Shown here one piece after another: positions 48,462-60,609 of a stretch of DNA of 64,000 nt. The position numbers and the translations under genes are program-made. The notes beneath the pieces were generated by a model. That model made no database searches. It had not been told where the DNA came from and saw only the letters and a program-made list of their open reading frames with translations. This stretch comes from Varanus komodoensis (lineage: Eukaryota > Chordata > Lepidosauria > Squamata > Varanidae). The DNA is taken from assembly GCF_004798865.1 (NCBI RefSeq), contig NW_025336236.1, positions 1,496,865 through 1,560,864 on the forward strand, in the 5' to 3' direction. Each line of letters starts with the position of its first letter. Positions within the stretch are counted from its first letter, which is position 1.

Positions 48462-48695
48462 GCTTGTTTATTGGATTCATATCTTGCATTTTTTTACTTG
48501 CAAAGAACTCAAAGCAGCTTACATTGTTCTCTTGCTGCTCTCAATCACAAGAACAACCCTGTCAGGTAGGTTGGGCTGAGAGTCTGTGAATGGCCAAAAG
48601 TCACCCAGTTGGCTCCATGGCTGAGTGGGGACTTGAACCCAGATTGCTGGAGTCTCAGTCCTGTACTCTTACCCACTGCCCTGCCCCTGCCCCCA
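48462..48695 (-). mobile_element. tRNA-derived SINE, minus strand, moderately decayed
   Basis: From tail to head: CTCAAAGCAGCTTACATTG, AACAACCCTGTCAGGTAGG, TTGGGCTGAGAGTCTGTG, CAAAAGTCACCCAGTTGGCT, CCATGGCTGAGTGGGGACTT, GAACCCAGATTGC, GAGTCTCAGTCCTG. Same subfamily as 23657 and 58640 (shared 'ttggctccatggctgagyggggactwgaaccc'). The A box is decayed. Confidence 0.75.
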
Positions 48696-48699
48696 CATT

Positions 48700-49725
48700 T
48701 ATTTTGCTTTTAGCTATCACTGTTGGAGCAGCGTTAAATACAAGCTGCTGCTGTTTTGTGACAACTAGCCATGGTCATATATGCTAGCAACACAGGATAA
48801 ATTGGCCAAAAAACTCAGTGGATACTTCTCTTTCCAAGAGCTTACCATTGACAGTAATACAAAAGCCAACCGTTTCAGAACATTGGCACAAAATCAAGGA
48901 TCAGAAACAACAAAAATCCAACTATTTAGAATGGATTTTGTTGTGCCTGTTTGTTTTTTAGGTATTTTAACTGAAGCGGAAGACACTATGTTTTAAAGTC
49001 AAGGACGACTGTCAAATGTGCAGAGGGATTACAACAGGCAGGAAAAATGTACACCATCATCATAAATTTTAAACATTTTATGATAAAAAGACAAGAGGAA
49101 CAGCAGCGAGTCCCTGTGAGCTCAGCCCATACAGCAATTATTTCTGTAATAATACACTACATGTTTCTCCTTTACTGCTCTTGTGTGGATTACAAATGGA
49201 ATTCAAATCTGAGCCGGGTAGACTTGGGAACATTGTACTAATATTCAGTTTAGAACCTGGCAGGAAAACCTACAGAGAATATAAGTCTCATTTAGATCCC
49301 TGGTTTCTTAAACAGGCAACAATAGCAAGAAAATGCAAAAGGCTCAAGAAAGCAAAGAACACAAGCTATGCTCGGTTTACTGTGGCTTCTCAGGATTAAT
49401 TGCAAGGGGAATAACAGCTCCTTTTTTTCTCCCTCTACAGTGAAAGGGTTACAAATGTTGCTGTTTACAGAATCCTGGTATTACCTGTATTTGCATAAAT
49501 TGCCAAGAAAGCTGAAAATTCCCAACCCTTTGATTTTCATAAAGTTTGGAAATAAACACATTTTCAGGAAGGAAATGATTGCACAGAAGGTGGGAAGGAG
49601 AGAGCGAGAGAGAGAGAGAGAGAGCACGAGGCAGAAATGCAGACTGTGTCCAATAGACAATATTTTGCTCCCACCAGTATGGACATTCTGAACATCAGAC
49701 TGGGTCAATGCAACCAGTTATGTGC
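48700..49725. other. Unique DNA with a (GA)n tract
   Basis: No gene is recognised. The sequence is repeat-free up to the (GA)n tract at 49598-49623. Confidence 0.4.
49598..49623. repeat. (GA)n microsatellite, interrupted
   Basis: GAGAGAGCGAGAGAGAGAG-type run of about 26 bases with a single C interruption. Confidence 0.9.
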
Positions 49726-49727
49726 AC

Positions 49728-50220
49728 TATTATTAATTTCATTTCTATACCACCTGGGCAGGTCACAAACACAAAATCACAATGTGCATAACATATAGGG
49801 AAAAAATTCACAGTGCAAAATTAGAAATCATTTCAATAAAGTGCTAGTTCTGTTAGTCAGTTGAAATAATGTTCCCATTATTAAATGCTTGGAAGTATTT
49901 TTGGCACAAGGCAGGCATCTCTTGTTGCCTCTTTCCAGGCCTCCCTTGCAAGAGGAACTCAGAGGAAGACCACGGATGTTGATCATATTATCTGGATAGG
50001 TTCAGGTGGGGAGAGACACTCTGTGAGATCCTGTGCTCCCATGCCAGGCAAGGCTTAATAGCTTAAAACCAGCATCTTGAAGAGAGTTCATAAATGTCCA
50101 GGCAATCAATACAAGTAGGCCAGAAATAACGTTATGAGCACAGAATTTGTGCTCCCAGCTGCCACATTTTGCAAGCAGTGCCATTACTGGACAGTCTTCA
50201 GGGGCAGCCCTATGCTGGCC
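49728..50220 (-). mobile_element. L2-clade LINE 3' end, minus strand
   Basis: Starts with the reversed tail (ATTTCTATACCACCTGGGCA, then GGTCACAAACAC). It continues with GGCTTAATAGCTTAAAACCA, CAGCATCTTGAAGAGAG, and GCTGCCACATTTTGCAAGCA, then GGACAGTCTTCAGGGGCAGC, the same thumb-region phrases in reverse as in the copies at 26660 and 38454. Internal deletions and heavy decay. Confidence 0.65.
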
Positions 50221-50577
50221 CCAGTCTCCCTCTCCCCCCCAGTGATGCATGTGCATTGACCCTCCTTCTGACATGCAAATGCTACATTGCCATGTTCCTG
50301 CCCTAGTGTAGAAAGCTCTGCCACAGCCATCTGGATATCTCCAAAACTCTCATATTCCATATGAATGGTCTTGCTCCGTATGACTGACTTCCACACAATG
50401 CAATCCCTTGGGAAGGAAGGGATTAAATCCCATCTGCAAGTGCAAACTAGCCCTCCTCTGAGCTTCTCTGGGCCATGCACATGCAGTGGTGCAGCTTTTT
50501 AAGGTCAGGCCCATTTAGCAGTAAATGGGAATACTGCTCCTGCCCTTGGGAGACGTCCCACATGCATTACCTGCGAG

Positions 50578-50668
50578 CTCCCATAATCTTGACCACTGCT
50601 CATGGTGGTGAGGCTTTTGGGATATGTAGGTGAAAATATCTAGAGGACACCAAATTGCCCACCCCTGA
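50578..50668 (-). mobile_element. Half of an ACAACTCCCA palindromic repeat
   Basis: Reads CTTGACCACTGCTCATGGTG, then TTTTGGGATATGTAGGTGAA, then ATCTAGAGGACACC, then GCCCACCCCTGATTTAAG. This is the right arm of the family ('GATGGGAGTTGTAGTC..ATCTGGAGGGCACCA..GCCCACCCCTG'). Confidence 0.55.
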
Positions 50669-50669
50669 T

Positions 50670-53600
50670 TTAAGAAAACAAAACATTCTTCTTGTAGACA
50701 AATTCTGCAGAGGGTGCTGGCCAGTTTGCAACTTTTTGATTGACAACATGGTCCCTGGATTTAAGCCAATCGTTATCATTCCTTGTCACTCCATATGAAC
50801 ACATGCAGAGAAAGCACAGGAGGCGGAGAAAGAATTTGCCTTGGATTGCTCCCATTAACTTAAATTGTTTTCAGTTCTTCTCTTAATTCTGTTTTTAAAT
50901 AAGGAAGTCATATCTCTTGGTACAATTGTTCATTGTTTCTTAAAAGCTGCACAATGGATTTCAAGCACTTCAGCGCTGTGAATTCTTTACTACATATTCC
51001 ACAAGGAGAATAATCTAATTATGCGTTTTATATTTTAAACTGACTCTCTGAACCAAACTCAAATGCTGCTCTAGGACTTTGTGGTGGGGAATGACCTGGT
51101 CCCAAGTCCCTCAGCAGCCACATATTGAAAGCCATAATAGTACACAATTTCTCCTGTTCTAAAACATTGCACAGAAACTATGTTTCAGCATTCCCATTAT
51201 AAAGCCATTTTCTTCCACAGGTAAAGTTGCTTATTGGCCACATGGACATTCTCATTTAAACAAGCCTCTTAACTCTCATATTGGGTGATTCTTAACCTAT
51301 GGCTGGAAGAATTTTATTTCTGTGATTTATGATGTTTCCCATTATTCAGAAGCCTGGGAGAAGAAAGGTTGACAATACGTGTAATCAGCTGAGACTACCT
51401 TTGATTTTGCTCAGATGGTCAAATTATCAAGCTTAAATTAAATACGTATTGAAGGTGAGGACACCAAATGATACCTACAATGGGGGAGAAAGATGCATCT
51501 ATTTTTGTTTTCAGAAATTTTGTTTCTCACCTCTCTTGATTTGTTTATCACCTCTCACCTAAATTAAAACCTGAAATATTCCCATAATTTCAGAAGACTG
51601 TTAATAATACAGAGTTGAAGTCAGGCTCAGGAAATATACAAAATTGCCTGCATTTGTAGGAATTGGGCAGTACTTGGTTCAATATAAAGACAGAGCCTAC
51701 AGAAAACAAAGACCTACCCTCCATAATAAGAACAACCACTACAGGGAGCACTTTGTAATTTATGATGATGGCTGTTTCCACTTGTTATTGTTCTGAAACA
51801 GCCATCAACACTAGGTTAGATTTTGGACATTCCTCTCCATATTTTTCTTCACTTCTCATGCAGGGCAGGCATGATCAGGAAGTAGCTCAGAACCTACTGG
51901 CTGATCTCTGGATGCTGTGCATTAGATGATCCCAAATATCCAATGGCTTCTTCTGCAGCAACCAGATGGCATTCCACCCTGTTATCAACACTTTCTTTTA
52001 AATCCCATGATGTATTTACTTGATTGTGGGATTAAATCAGTTATAACAGTATGTCTACAGGTTGGAATGCCTCCAATGGATCATAAAAACAATATATTGG
52101 CTTAGGAAACTTCTGGACTAACACTTTTTTGTTTTGCTTTTTTCGTCTTCAAATTTTTGTTCTTTTAAATTAATGGCAGTGTTGATAATTGCATTTCTAA
52201 TGTGTTAAAATCAGTACAAATTATTGATGCAAACTTTAACCATTGATCCTTCCATTATTTTGGAAGCGTTGCCAGCTTGTGAAAACTGCACACAAACACT
52301 GGTATGCATATATAGAAAATTGCTGCAATAGCAGAGTATGATGTCCAACGGAGAGACAAAACTATGACGCTTCAAAGAACATTTACTGATGGATATGCCA
52401 TTGTTCACATCACAGAGATAGAAACCGGACCTTATCTTGTGATGACCTAGAGTTATAGGTAATAAAAAGGAACTATATAGAAGGATAGATTTTGTACATT
52501 TGTCACATATCTGCAGCAATACAGATATATTAACCAAGATGATATGAAATAGTATGCCCATGCTTCCAAAAGTCAATATGTATAAGCCAAGGAATATGCC
52601 TGATATATGTAGCAAGTCAGAATTGCTAGCTCAAATAACATACTAACATTTCTGGTTTATTTATTTGTTTGTTTAGTTTCCATGCCATCCAATAGCTGAC
52701 ACTCTCATGCTGGCAGGAAGCAATATGAGAGCAAATGGCCTCCCTGGGAATCTGCTTTATACTCTATTGTGAACCCTTTGGATAACTAACCTGGGTCACG
52801 GTGCGAAGCTACATGGCTACTTAGAGTCTCGTATCACCAGCATGTGAGATATTCCCAAGAAACATTTGTGCATGGGGAAAAAACCCTTTCAATACTGCAA
52901 GTGCCATCAGAAAATTTCATGGTGCAAGGATTCAGGAGAAAACCAGTCCTCTGTGCAGAGGACAACACAATTTTCATCTTGTGCGAAGTCCAGCGTTGTG
53001 CGTCTTCAGGGCTGGGCCAAGACATTTTGTGGTCAGAAGCAGGGACAATGCTTCAAAAGGTCTTGTTGCCATTCAGGCTCAAATTGCCGCTTCCATCCCC
53101 ACCCCTCAAGTCACATCACCGGCTGCAGACGTGCCCATATTTATTTCCTCTGCCCACGTTTGTTTCTGTGGAGCCAGCATTGCACGCTGGAGTGTGGCCA
53201 CATTTTTTTTCAGTGTAGAATCATTAGAGAGATAGTAACTTAAACAGCAAGCATACGATTCAAAGATAAGTTATTTCTCAAAACAAATTTGGTCTGAAAA
53301 TCTAAAATTGCTAGTTTAGAGTCTCCTCTTAGGAGAGATAATTTAAAGCAGAGTTTCACATTAACTCCAAAGAAATGTATTTCATTCTCAATGAGAATGA
53401 TTGACATCCCTGAGATTCTTCTTCAGAATTCCCTGCTGCGTTTAAAACAACAAACCCAGTAGCATTTATTCTTCACTTGTAAAGTCTGTCTAAATCCTGT
53501 CATGTCTACTCATATACTTCATTGTTTACAATGTATCTACTTCAAAAAAAAAAAAAATCCTCCCTTGGCAAGAACAGCTTTTACAGAGCTTCTTGCTTTT

Positions 53601-54610
53601 GCAATAAACTTCAAATGTTTTTCACCTGCTCCTTTTTCTTTTGTTCTCATCTCCTTTGCTTCCTTGTAACTGGTCTTTGGCTAGGCTTTAAAAGGACACA
53701 GAAAGTTTCATCTATGCTATTATAAATTGCAAGAGTTTTTTTATCCCCATACTGCTCAGGCAGAACATTTTGTAAACATATATCATTTTGATTCCAGCAT
53801 TTTAAAGATATATAACCCATGACTGAGCCAAAACAAGATCAAAAGTGATGACTGACATTTATACATAACTAGTGATGGGCAAATGTATCCCAAGTGAATT
53901 TATTATTTCCTAGGAAAGTAACAACTTTGTCTGTGTGATCTTGGATAGAAATTCCAAGATTGTGAGGTTTTGCATATGTGCAATACCAATCTGCATCTTC
54001 TGAGCTGCAAATGGGAATCGTGGAAGCAACATCATGTTATCCAGCACGGCATGAAGTATTCCTTCCTTGTGGTGGGTCACCAGTGATCTCAAAGACTCCA
54101 TTGTACTTCTCCACTATGGTTGCCATTTGTTTCTACGGCAAATTAAAGTGTTGTTCTTGGAGTCACAGCTGTTCTTAGAGTCACAGTAAACTTTACCCTT
54201 ACCTAGGCTGGGTCAACTCTCACGGATATGTTTTATTTGGGGTATCTGTGCAAATTGTTTCTGCAAGACCCAGAGACGCAGCAGATACCCCAAGGTGTCT
54301 GCAATAGACAGAACTTTCTTCCTCTTGCCTTCTACCTAACATACTAAACCAGACATTCCAATATCTTCTTTTTAGTTTTTGCTCAGCATGAAAAAACTGT
54401 CACACAAATGCATGGCTGCAAGTGACTGGGCATTATTCCTTTATGGCTACCTAGATTTATCTAGCTAAACTTGTGTAATGCATATTGGCATTCAAGATTT
54501 CTTCTTTAACATCTTGCAAAGAGGGGTGATTATATTAAAGACAACAACCAAGAATTCTTTAGAAATAGAACTACAGTTTATTTTTTTTATAGAGTGAATA
54601 CAACAGAATG
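50670..54610. other. Unique DNA, no confirmed gene
   Basis: No gene is confirmed. A 134-codon minus-strand frame (52211-52615) is hydrophobic but has no family motif. Three overlapping plus-strand frames (52844-53243) contain HLCMGKKPFQYCKC, which faintly resembles a C2H2 zinc-finger linker. A reversed LINE-type tail (TTTATTTATTTGTTTG, then CATGCCATCC) is at about 52657-52690. An A14 run is at 53544-53557. Confidence 0.35.
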
Positions 54611-54614
54611 TTGA

Positions 54615-54615
54615 G

Positions 54616-54678
<63 letters not shown>

Positions 54679-54706
54679 TGCTGATGCTGATGCTGATGCT
54701 GATGCT
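54615..54706. repeat. Three-part microsatellite (CT)n(GT)n(GATGCT)n
   Basis: About 14 CT units, then about 18 GT units, then five GATGCT hexamers, without interruption. The minus-strand frames across it are dipeptide runs (His-Thr, Ser-Ile, Arg-Glu) and are not genes. Confidence 0.95.
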
Positions 54707-54709
54707 GGT

Positions 54710-57700
54710 GGACACTTTGAGTAGTGGAAGCAGAGCAAGAGAATGGACAGATGGTTGCTGGCCAGAAGAAATGAGCATGCAGGCACTGAATGGGAAATGA
54801 ATGGGCAGGTGACTTTATATCTTTTTGTCTCATTCTCCAAGTTCCTTTTCCAGCCACTCCATTCCACCATTTCTTTCGCCTGTTCTTCAGTTGCCCCCCA
54901 TCCCCAACAGCCAGTCAGCATTCACACTTTGTCCTTATTTTTACCTTTTTTATCCTGTCCCCAAATCTGTGTACCTCTGCAAACACTTGAAGTTGCCCCT
55001 GATGGCATTTGAGTTAGTGCTTTTTTCTCTTAATCACTGATAGCAGAGAATTGAATCCTAATTAGAATGAATGATATGTGTCACTTCTGAACTCCATTTT
55101 TTAAAAAGTGGGATTCCAAGGTTTTTGTTGGTCAGATGCATTTGACATGTAAAGTAGTCAGTAAGATTCTTTTATATATCTGCCTATTCTCCAGCAGAGA
55201 TAACTTGAACAACATAATGGAAGGTTTTAGAAACCTGAAGATAATTCATCTTCAACTCAAGATACTGGCAAATGGGAAAGTAAGGTGGAGGAATATTGAC
55301 CCCGATCTTCTGTTCTGCTTATCTGGAAGAAAAATAATGAAGAAGAACTTCATGAATAGAGAGTCATGCTAATTCTTTTTATTAGACCATCAGAAGAGGT
55401 TTCCATTCCACTATTCAGAGGGAAGGTGCAAGAAAATGTTAGCAGAGGACATGCATTTCATTGAAATTGCAAAGGAATTAACAGCATTTACTCTCGTTAC
55501 TTAGTATGTCTCATAATGGAGTTCTCAGAGCTTCTGAGGTATAAGCACATCTTGTCTGAACCATGGGAAGGGCCCTCCTTTCTTCAGACCTGGTCACAAT
55601 ATCTGGCACCCTTAAGATCCCACTGATCTGGCAGGGTCCTCCACTGATGCCTTTCCTGGGTTTCTCTGTGGCTGTGTCTGGGAGCTGCCATTTTAATTTC
55701 CCACAATGATCACATTAGGTTACTGGAAAAGTTTAAATGATGGCTAGAATGGAGCTCTAAATGATAGCTGGAATGGAGCTCCATGGAGAACCTGAAGTTC
55801 TATGGAATGAAGGGATATGCCTGCCATTGTCAGAGGAGTCCCCTAGGGAAATTTCAGCATAAGAGGGGAACTTCCAGTGGACATTTTGTCTAGTGATCTC
55901 TCAAATAGTGCTGTATTACACATCTTCTCTTAAAAATGCCCATTACCCATCGAAACTCTGAAAGTAGCAATAAATATTTGGGTGATAGAAGAGAAAAAGG
56001 TATATGTAGGTGCATGCATGCACACACACGTACCAGAAATTACGAGAAATTCTTGAAACAGGGAAATGTCACAAATGAAATAGGAATGCTAATACAATAG
56101 CATATCAGTTATTTTGTATAAGGCATCATCATATGTAAGACAGTAAACAATTTTCCATGTTGTTTGGAAAGAAGGAAGACAGATCCTTTTGATGCCTTTT
56201 TGCCAGTTCTAATCTGCAATGATGATTCTGGCTTCACAGACAGTTTCTGAGTAGTTAGAAGACTTGCTTAACATTTATGGTACATTTTTAGCCTTTCTTA
56301 ATACCAAGTTGCTGGCAGTCTGCACTTCAGTGAATAATGCACTTGATTCAATTTCACTCACTCATTGCGATGTAAGTATCTGATAGAATATCATCTCCTG
56401 CCTTGTTAGAGTTTGACATTTCAGTTTTACTAAGCTCACTCTCAGAAGCAGAAAAGCAATTCATAGAAAGAGCTCTTCACAGTAAGAAGATTTCAACCTA
56501 AAGAGCCAGACCTGCTCTGACTTTACAATATTTTCATACAGGTAGGAAATGTAGGAAATATTACACTGGAATGGATCTGGTCCTCCATCACTTACATGGT
56601 GCTGATGAATTGTCTTGCAATGCTTCTAAAGACTGACTAGGGGAAAGAATGTATTATCAATCATACGTTCTCTGATCCAGGTCATTCTTCTAAGTCAAGC
56701 TAGCATCATACACTTCTACCATGGCAGCACAATTATATCATGGAATTTTATTCCTAGAAGTTGTGCAATTCATTTATTTTCAACACAAACAAGTCAAACC
56801 ATGTACAATTCCCCAAACCACTCATCCTGTTTTTTGTCTCCTACATTGCCACATTATCATTTATTGTATTTGTATGTGTTAAATTTGTTTAAAGGCTTCC
56901 TGTTAGCATTGCACTCTCTCTCAAAGGCACTGGGCTCCTCTTGCAACTTCCTAGAAGTACTTTGAGCTGCCTGTTACCAACTTCTTTCAGATCTTTCATC
57001 AAATAGCCTTCATTTTTTGCATTGCACAAGAAAACTTTTTAATGGGAGTTCTGCAAGAGTAAATCTTCAGGACTAGTCCTATAGCCTCCAGCCACCACGC
57101 AATGGATCCTGTTCCATGTCTGTAAACAAGGCTCTAGGCTCAGGTGAAGATCTGACTGTGGACACCCCATGCCCAGGCACTTCCCACATGGCATAGGAAG
57201 TGCCAAAGTGATTCCACCAGATCCCAAAACCTCCCAGCCCCCACTCCTGTACCCAACAAAGAGGTCACATTTGACAGGCTCAGAGGACCGTCACATTGTA
57301 AAGGTGGAGATGGAGGCTAAAACAGCTCTTGTTGCACCTTCTTCCCTGTTGGCAAGAGCCTAGCATGACTGTGGATTGATTGTGGCTTTGGGAATGGGGG
57401 CCTGCATCATTTGGGCCAGGTGCCCATAGCACTGAAAGCAAGGAAGGAGGACAAGAAGACGGTAGGTTCAAATTCATAATAAAAATGGTTCTAAGGCAGC
57501 TACTTTTACATTCCACTACAAAAACATTCATTATCATGGTATTATATTTATAAAAATGGAACCAGCTAGACATTTATGAATGGAAAGAGTGCATTCCTTA
57601 CATTTCTGAATAGGAAGGCGATCTAGAGGAAGATCAGGTGAGGAAGGCAGGCTATTTTCATGGATTCCAAAGGGTTCTGTGCTTCTGGGGCAAAATGTCA

Positions 57701-58635
57701 AGGGCACAATAGATTGTAGGGAGGAACTGACAGGCAATCATTGATAGTTATCTTCCTTCTGCTGGTGGAAGCATTGATGAACAGAAGTCCACTCAGGCAT
57801 TGCTCCTGCCAGTGGAAGCCAACTCAGGATCCTAACTAATCACTTCACTTTCTTTTCAACAAATTAATTCAGTTTCACTTACCTCTTCTCTTGCCAAGTG
57901 AAGACACAGTTCATAAAGAGCTCTTAAATCCATGTACACTAGAACTTTAATAAAGAGCTCAAAGCAGCTGCATCTTGGATTTTGCTTGGGTCATAGACAT
58001 TGAATTACAAGTAGGACACAACTTTCAGCCTTTGTGTTGACGCTCCAGCATTTGTAGGGTTGTTTCTTGTCTGCAACAGTTTGTGCCTTTTTGAAAATCA
58101 ATCCCTAGGCACTTAAGATACTAATTTTGTTACAGGCTCATAAAGTCTTTTTTCTCCTTGACTGCACTCATTCTCAGATAAAACCGAATCAATACAAATA
58201 TTGGCTGCTTAGATTTCATGACGAGCTTTGAACAGGAACAATGAGCATATGAACATAAAGGAGCTTATTCAGAAGATACTTGACTCACTGCCAAGAATGC
58301 TCCCCTCCAGCTATGTCATATGGTTGGAACAAGATGAGTTCTGGGTTGAGATTGTCCAAAGTGGCCAGGGACTTTGGGCGAGTTTCGTTTGGAATAAATG
58401 TGTCTCATTGAAGCTAGCTCTAAAACACAGCAGGATCATCAGGAAAATGCATATTAAAAGAAAAGATTTTAATCTCAGTTTCCCTGGTTTCTGCATCAAA
58501 TAGTAGCAGAGTCTTCATTTGACTTTCCTTCTTCTTTCCTGCAGAAATATAAATGTTCTTGATTTCTTTTAGAATGAATAACATAGTGCAATCTTTGTTT
58601 ACGTTATGCAATTTTGGACAAGTATTTATGTATTT
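54710..58635. other. Unique DNA, no gene recognised
   Basis: No repeat family or coding motif is recognised. A 24-bp tandem duplication lies at 55735-55782. Confidence 0.4.
55735..55782. repeat. 24-bp tandem duplication
   Basis: Two adjacent copies of AAATGATGGCTAGAATGGAG plus CTCT, 21 of 24 identical. All three differences are transitions. Confidence 0.8.
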
Positions 58636-58639
58636 ATTT

Positions 58640-58868
58640 ATTTTTTGATTTATATCCTGCCTTTTTCCTACAAAGGGCTCAAGGCAGCTTACATCATTCT
58701 CCTCCTCCATCTTATCCCCACAACAACAACCCTGTGAGGTAGGTTGGGCTGAGAGTCTGTGGCTGGCCCAAAGTCACCCAGTTGGCTCCATGGCTGAGCG
58801 GGGACTAGAACCCAGATCGTCTGAGTCCCAGTCCCAGGCTCTTAACCACGACGCCACACTGGCTCTCC
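58640..58868 (-). mobile_element. tRNA-derived SINE (Sauria/Squam1-like), full length
   Basis: Minus-strand copy with every part readable. The tail is TATATCCTGCCTTTTTCCTA and GGGCTCAAGGCAGCTTAC (reversed). The body is CCCACAACAACAACCCTGTG, CTGGCCCAAAGTCACCCAG and CCATGGCTGAGCGGGGAC. On the minus strand the B box is GGTTCTAGTCC and the A box TGGCGTCGTGG, with the head ending in GGAGAGCCAGTGTGG. It is close to the copy at 23657, so they belong to one subfamily. Confidence 0.85.
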
Positions 58869-58996
58869 TACACCACACTGATGTATGTATCAGTATAGCA
58901 TTGTATTCAAAATCGTTGCATTGCTGCCAGGTTTGGATTGGTGGACAAGCTGAGTGCATCAAGAAAAGGCTAACAGGAAAGGAATTGTCTGAATCA

Positions 58997-59035
58997 CATG
59001 CACACATGTGCGTGTGCACACATACACACACACTA
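58997..59035. repeat. Alternating purine-pyrimidine (CA/TG) tract
   Basis: CACATGCACACATGTGCGTG and onward to (CA)n: 39 bases of strict alternation with a short palindrome in the centre. Such tracts can adopt left-handed Z-DNA. Confidence 0.8.
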
Positions 59036-59374
59036 CAACGAAAAAGAATAAAAGAGAGAAAAGTAATAACTTTAGTCAGAGCTCATGTGATATTGTTGCT
59101 AGTATGTAAGATCTGTTAAATCTGGGTTCAAATTCTACTGTCCCTAAATGCAACGGATGGACTTGACAATCATAAGGGCTCTGGGCCTGTTTAGGATGGA
59201 AAAGACTGTACAAAGTAAGATAGTATGCAATACTAATGAGTAACAGTGTAATATTTGAAACTAAAATAACACAAAAGGACTCTGTAAGTAATGGCTGACA
59301 CGTAGGTGAAATTTTTCTGGATTTCACTGTAGTCCCTTCAGGCAGTCATGAAGCAGAACAGTTATTCATGTATA

Positions 59375-59615
59375 TAATTTATAACCAGTTTTTCTCTGTT
59401 AAGAAGTACTCAAGTTGGCTTACAGGTTTTGCTTAAGAGATATCAAGCAATACAATAAAAACATTCAAAGAAGAGCATGTTGTGTCACCTTGCTGAGTTG
59501 TTCAGAGCAGATGGCAGGATCCTGGCTCTACTGAAGAGCTGCTCCTAGTCAGAGTAGACAAAAAGAGCAAGATGCACAAAGGGTTTGACTTGCGTAAAAG
59601 GCCACAAAAGTACCT
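59375..59615. mobile_element. Decayed LINE tails (L2-like minus, CR1-like plus)
   Basis: The left part (59375-59460) resembles a reversed LINE tail (GTACTCAAGTTGGCTTACAG, then CAATACAATAAAAACATTC). The right part (59505-59615) reads CCTAGTCAGAGTAGACAA and GGGTTTGACTTGCGTAAAAG, a decayed form of a CR1 3' end ('AGTCAGAGTAGACAATACTG..GGTCTGACTTGGTATAAGGC'). Weak call. Confidence 0.35.
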
Positions 59616-60195
59616 ACGTTTCTGGAAGTGCAATGGCATTTATGGCTCAGCAGACATGTATAGGATGGAGCTCTAAGGTGGCTTTCTATTATGTTTTTGA
59701 GGTTGTTTTACATAGAAAAGTGGGAATTCTTCAAATAAAATTTGTCACTCAATATGGAGTTTCCTCTTCAAGTTTCATATATTACCTATCCTCTACCTAT
59801 TTATTGTAGAGAAAGGCAATGTATTTTTCCCCACAGTGGTTAAAAAGATACAGTCCATAATTTACATACATAGCTCAAGAAATAATGAACCATGTCAAAG
59901 ACTCCTTGTAAAATATGGCTGCACAGGACCCCCTGAACTCAGAGGATTGTGGGCATCCAGTGGAAAGCAAGTTCTGCCTGAACGCTCCTTCACCTCCAAA
60001 AGACTCGGATGGCCAATTTCAGATTTAGCCCTGCTCATGAGGAGGAAGGACTGATGCAGTACCAGGATGCCTCTCTCCCCCATGCCAGAATGGCCCTATC
60101 ACGTCAGCTCCAAAGTCACACGTGTCATTTTAGTGTTACAACAAGGATAGGAAAAAGTGTGCTGGCTGTGAGGGCCGAGGCAGGGCAGAACACAG

Positions 60196-60537
60196 CTATA
60201 GTCCCAGCCTCGGTCTCAGAATTGTTGTCTTCTCAAGGTCATAGATGTGGCTCTGAAGTTTGCTGTCTCTTAGCACGAAGTCCTCATAGGACTGCACATT
60301 TAGTAAGCCTGTTCCCTCACACACAACTTCCACTGGCTCAAGAAGACATGATGTATCATACTTTGAAAACAGTGTAAAGAGAGCGTACAAACATACCAAA
60401 TTATGAATTTCAAGGGAGCTGCCACTGAAGGAAGGCTGCTGGATTGCAGCCAAATTTAATTTCTTTGACACTTTTTCAGGGGAAAAATGGTGGCCATCAT
60501 AACCCAATGCTTCCCTGGTTTTCAGTAGGCTGAAGTT
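60196..60537 (-). CDS. Protein-like orphan open frame (possible exon or pseudogene)
   Basis: This frame is open from the codon after an in-frame TAG (60538-60540) to a TAG at 60196-60198, 113 codons. The product is of mixed, globular-looking composition: KTREALGYDGHHFSPEKV, then LNLAAIQQPSFSGSSLEI, then EPVEVVCEGTGLLNVQSYED near the end. I do not recognise the family. There is no ATG at its beginning. The upstream TTTAG could be a splice acceptor, and TTTG/GTATGT near 60400 could be a donor. A remnant exon, a processed pseudogene fragment or chance are all possible. No repeat was recognised here. Confidence 0.2.
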   Translation of the reverse strand, partial: NFSLLKTREALGYDGHHFSPEKVSKKLNLAAIQQPSFSGSSLEIHNLVCLYALFTLFSKYDTSCLLEPVEVVCEGTGLLNVQSYEDFVLRDSKLQSHIYDLEKTTILRPRLGL

Positions 60538-60609
60538 CTAAACACGCTTGCAATGGAGGAAATTCCACAGGGTGCAGTGCAACCTTTTTCTGAGTGCGAA
60601 GGCACCTCA

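Noticed and set aside
52211-52615. 134-codon hydrophobic minus-strand frame, considered as a chemoreceptor fragment
   Set aside because: No V1R, V2R or TAS2R motif could be placed; T-rich DNA gives Leu/Ile/Phe-rich frames by chance.
52844-53243. Three overlapping plus-strand frames with a zinc-finger-like HLCMGKKPFQYCKC phrase
   Set aside because: Only one linker-like phrase is present. A second finger is not found at the expected 84-base spacing, and all three frames being open points to base composition rather than coding.
54492-54921. Minus-strand frames with His-Thr and Arg-Glu runs
   Set aside because: Pure microsatellite translation.
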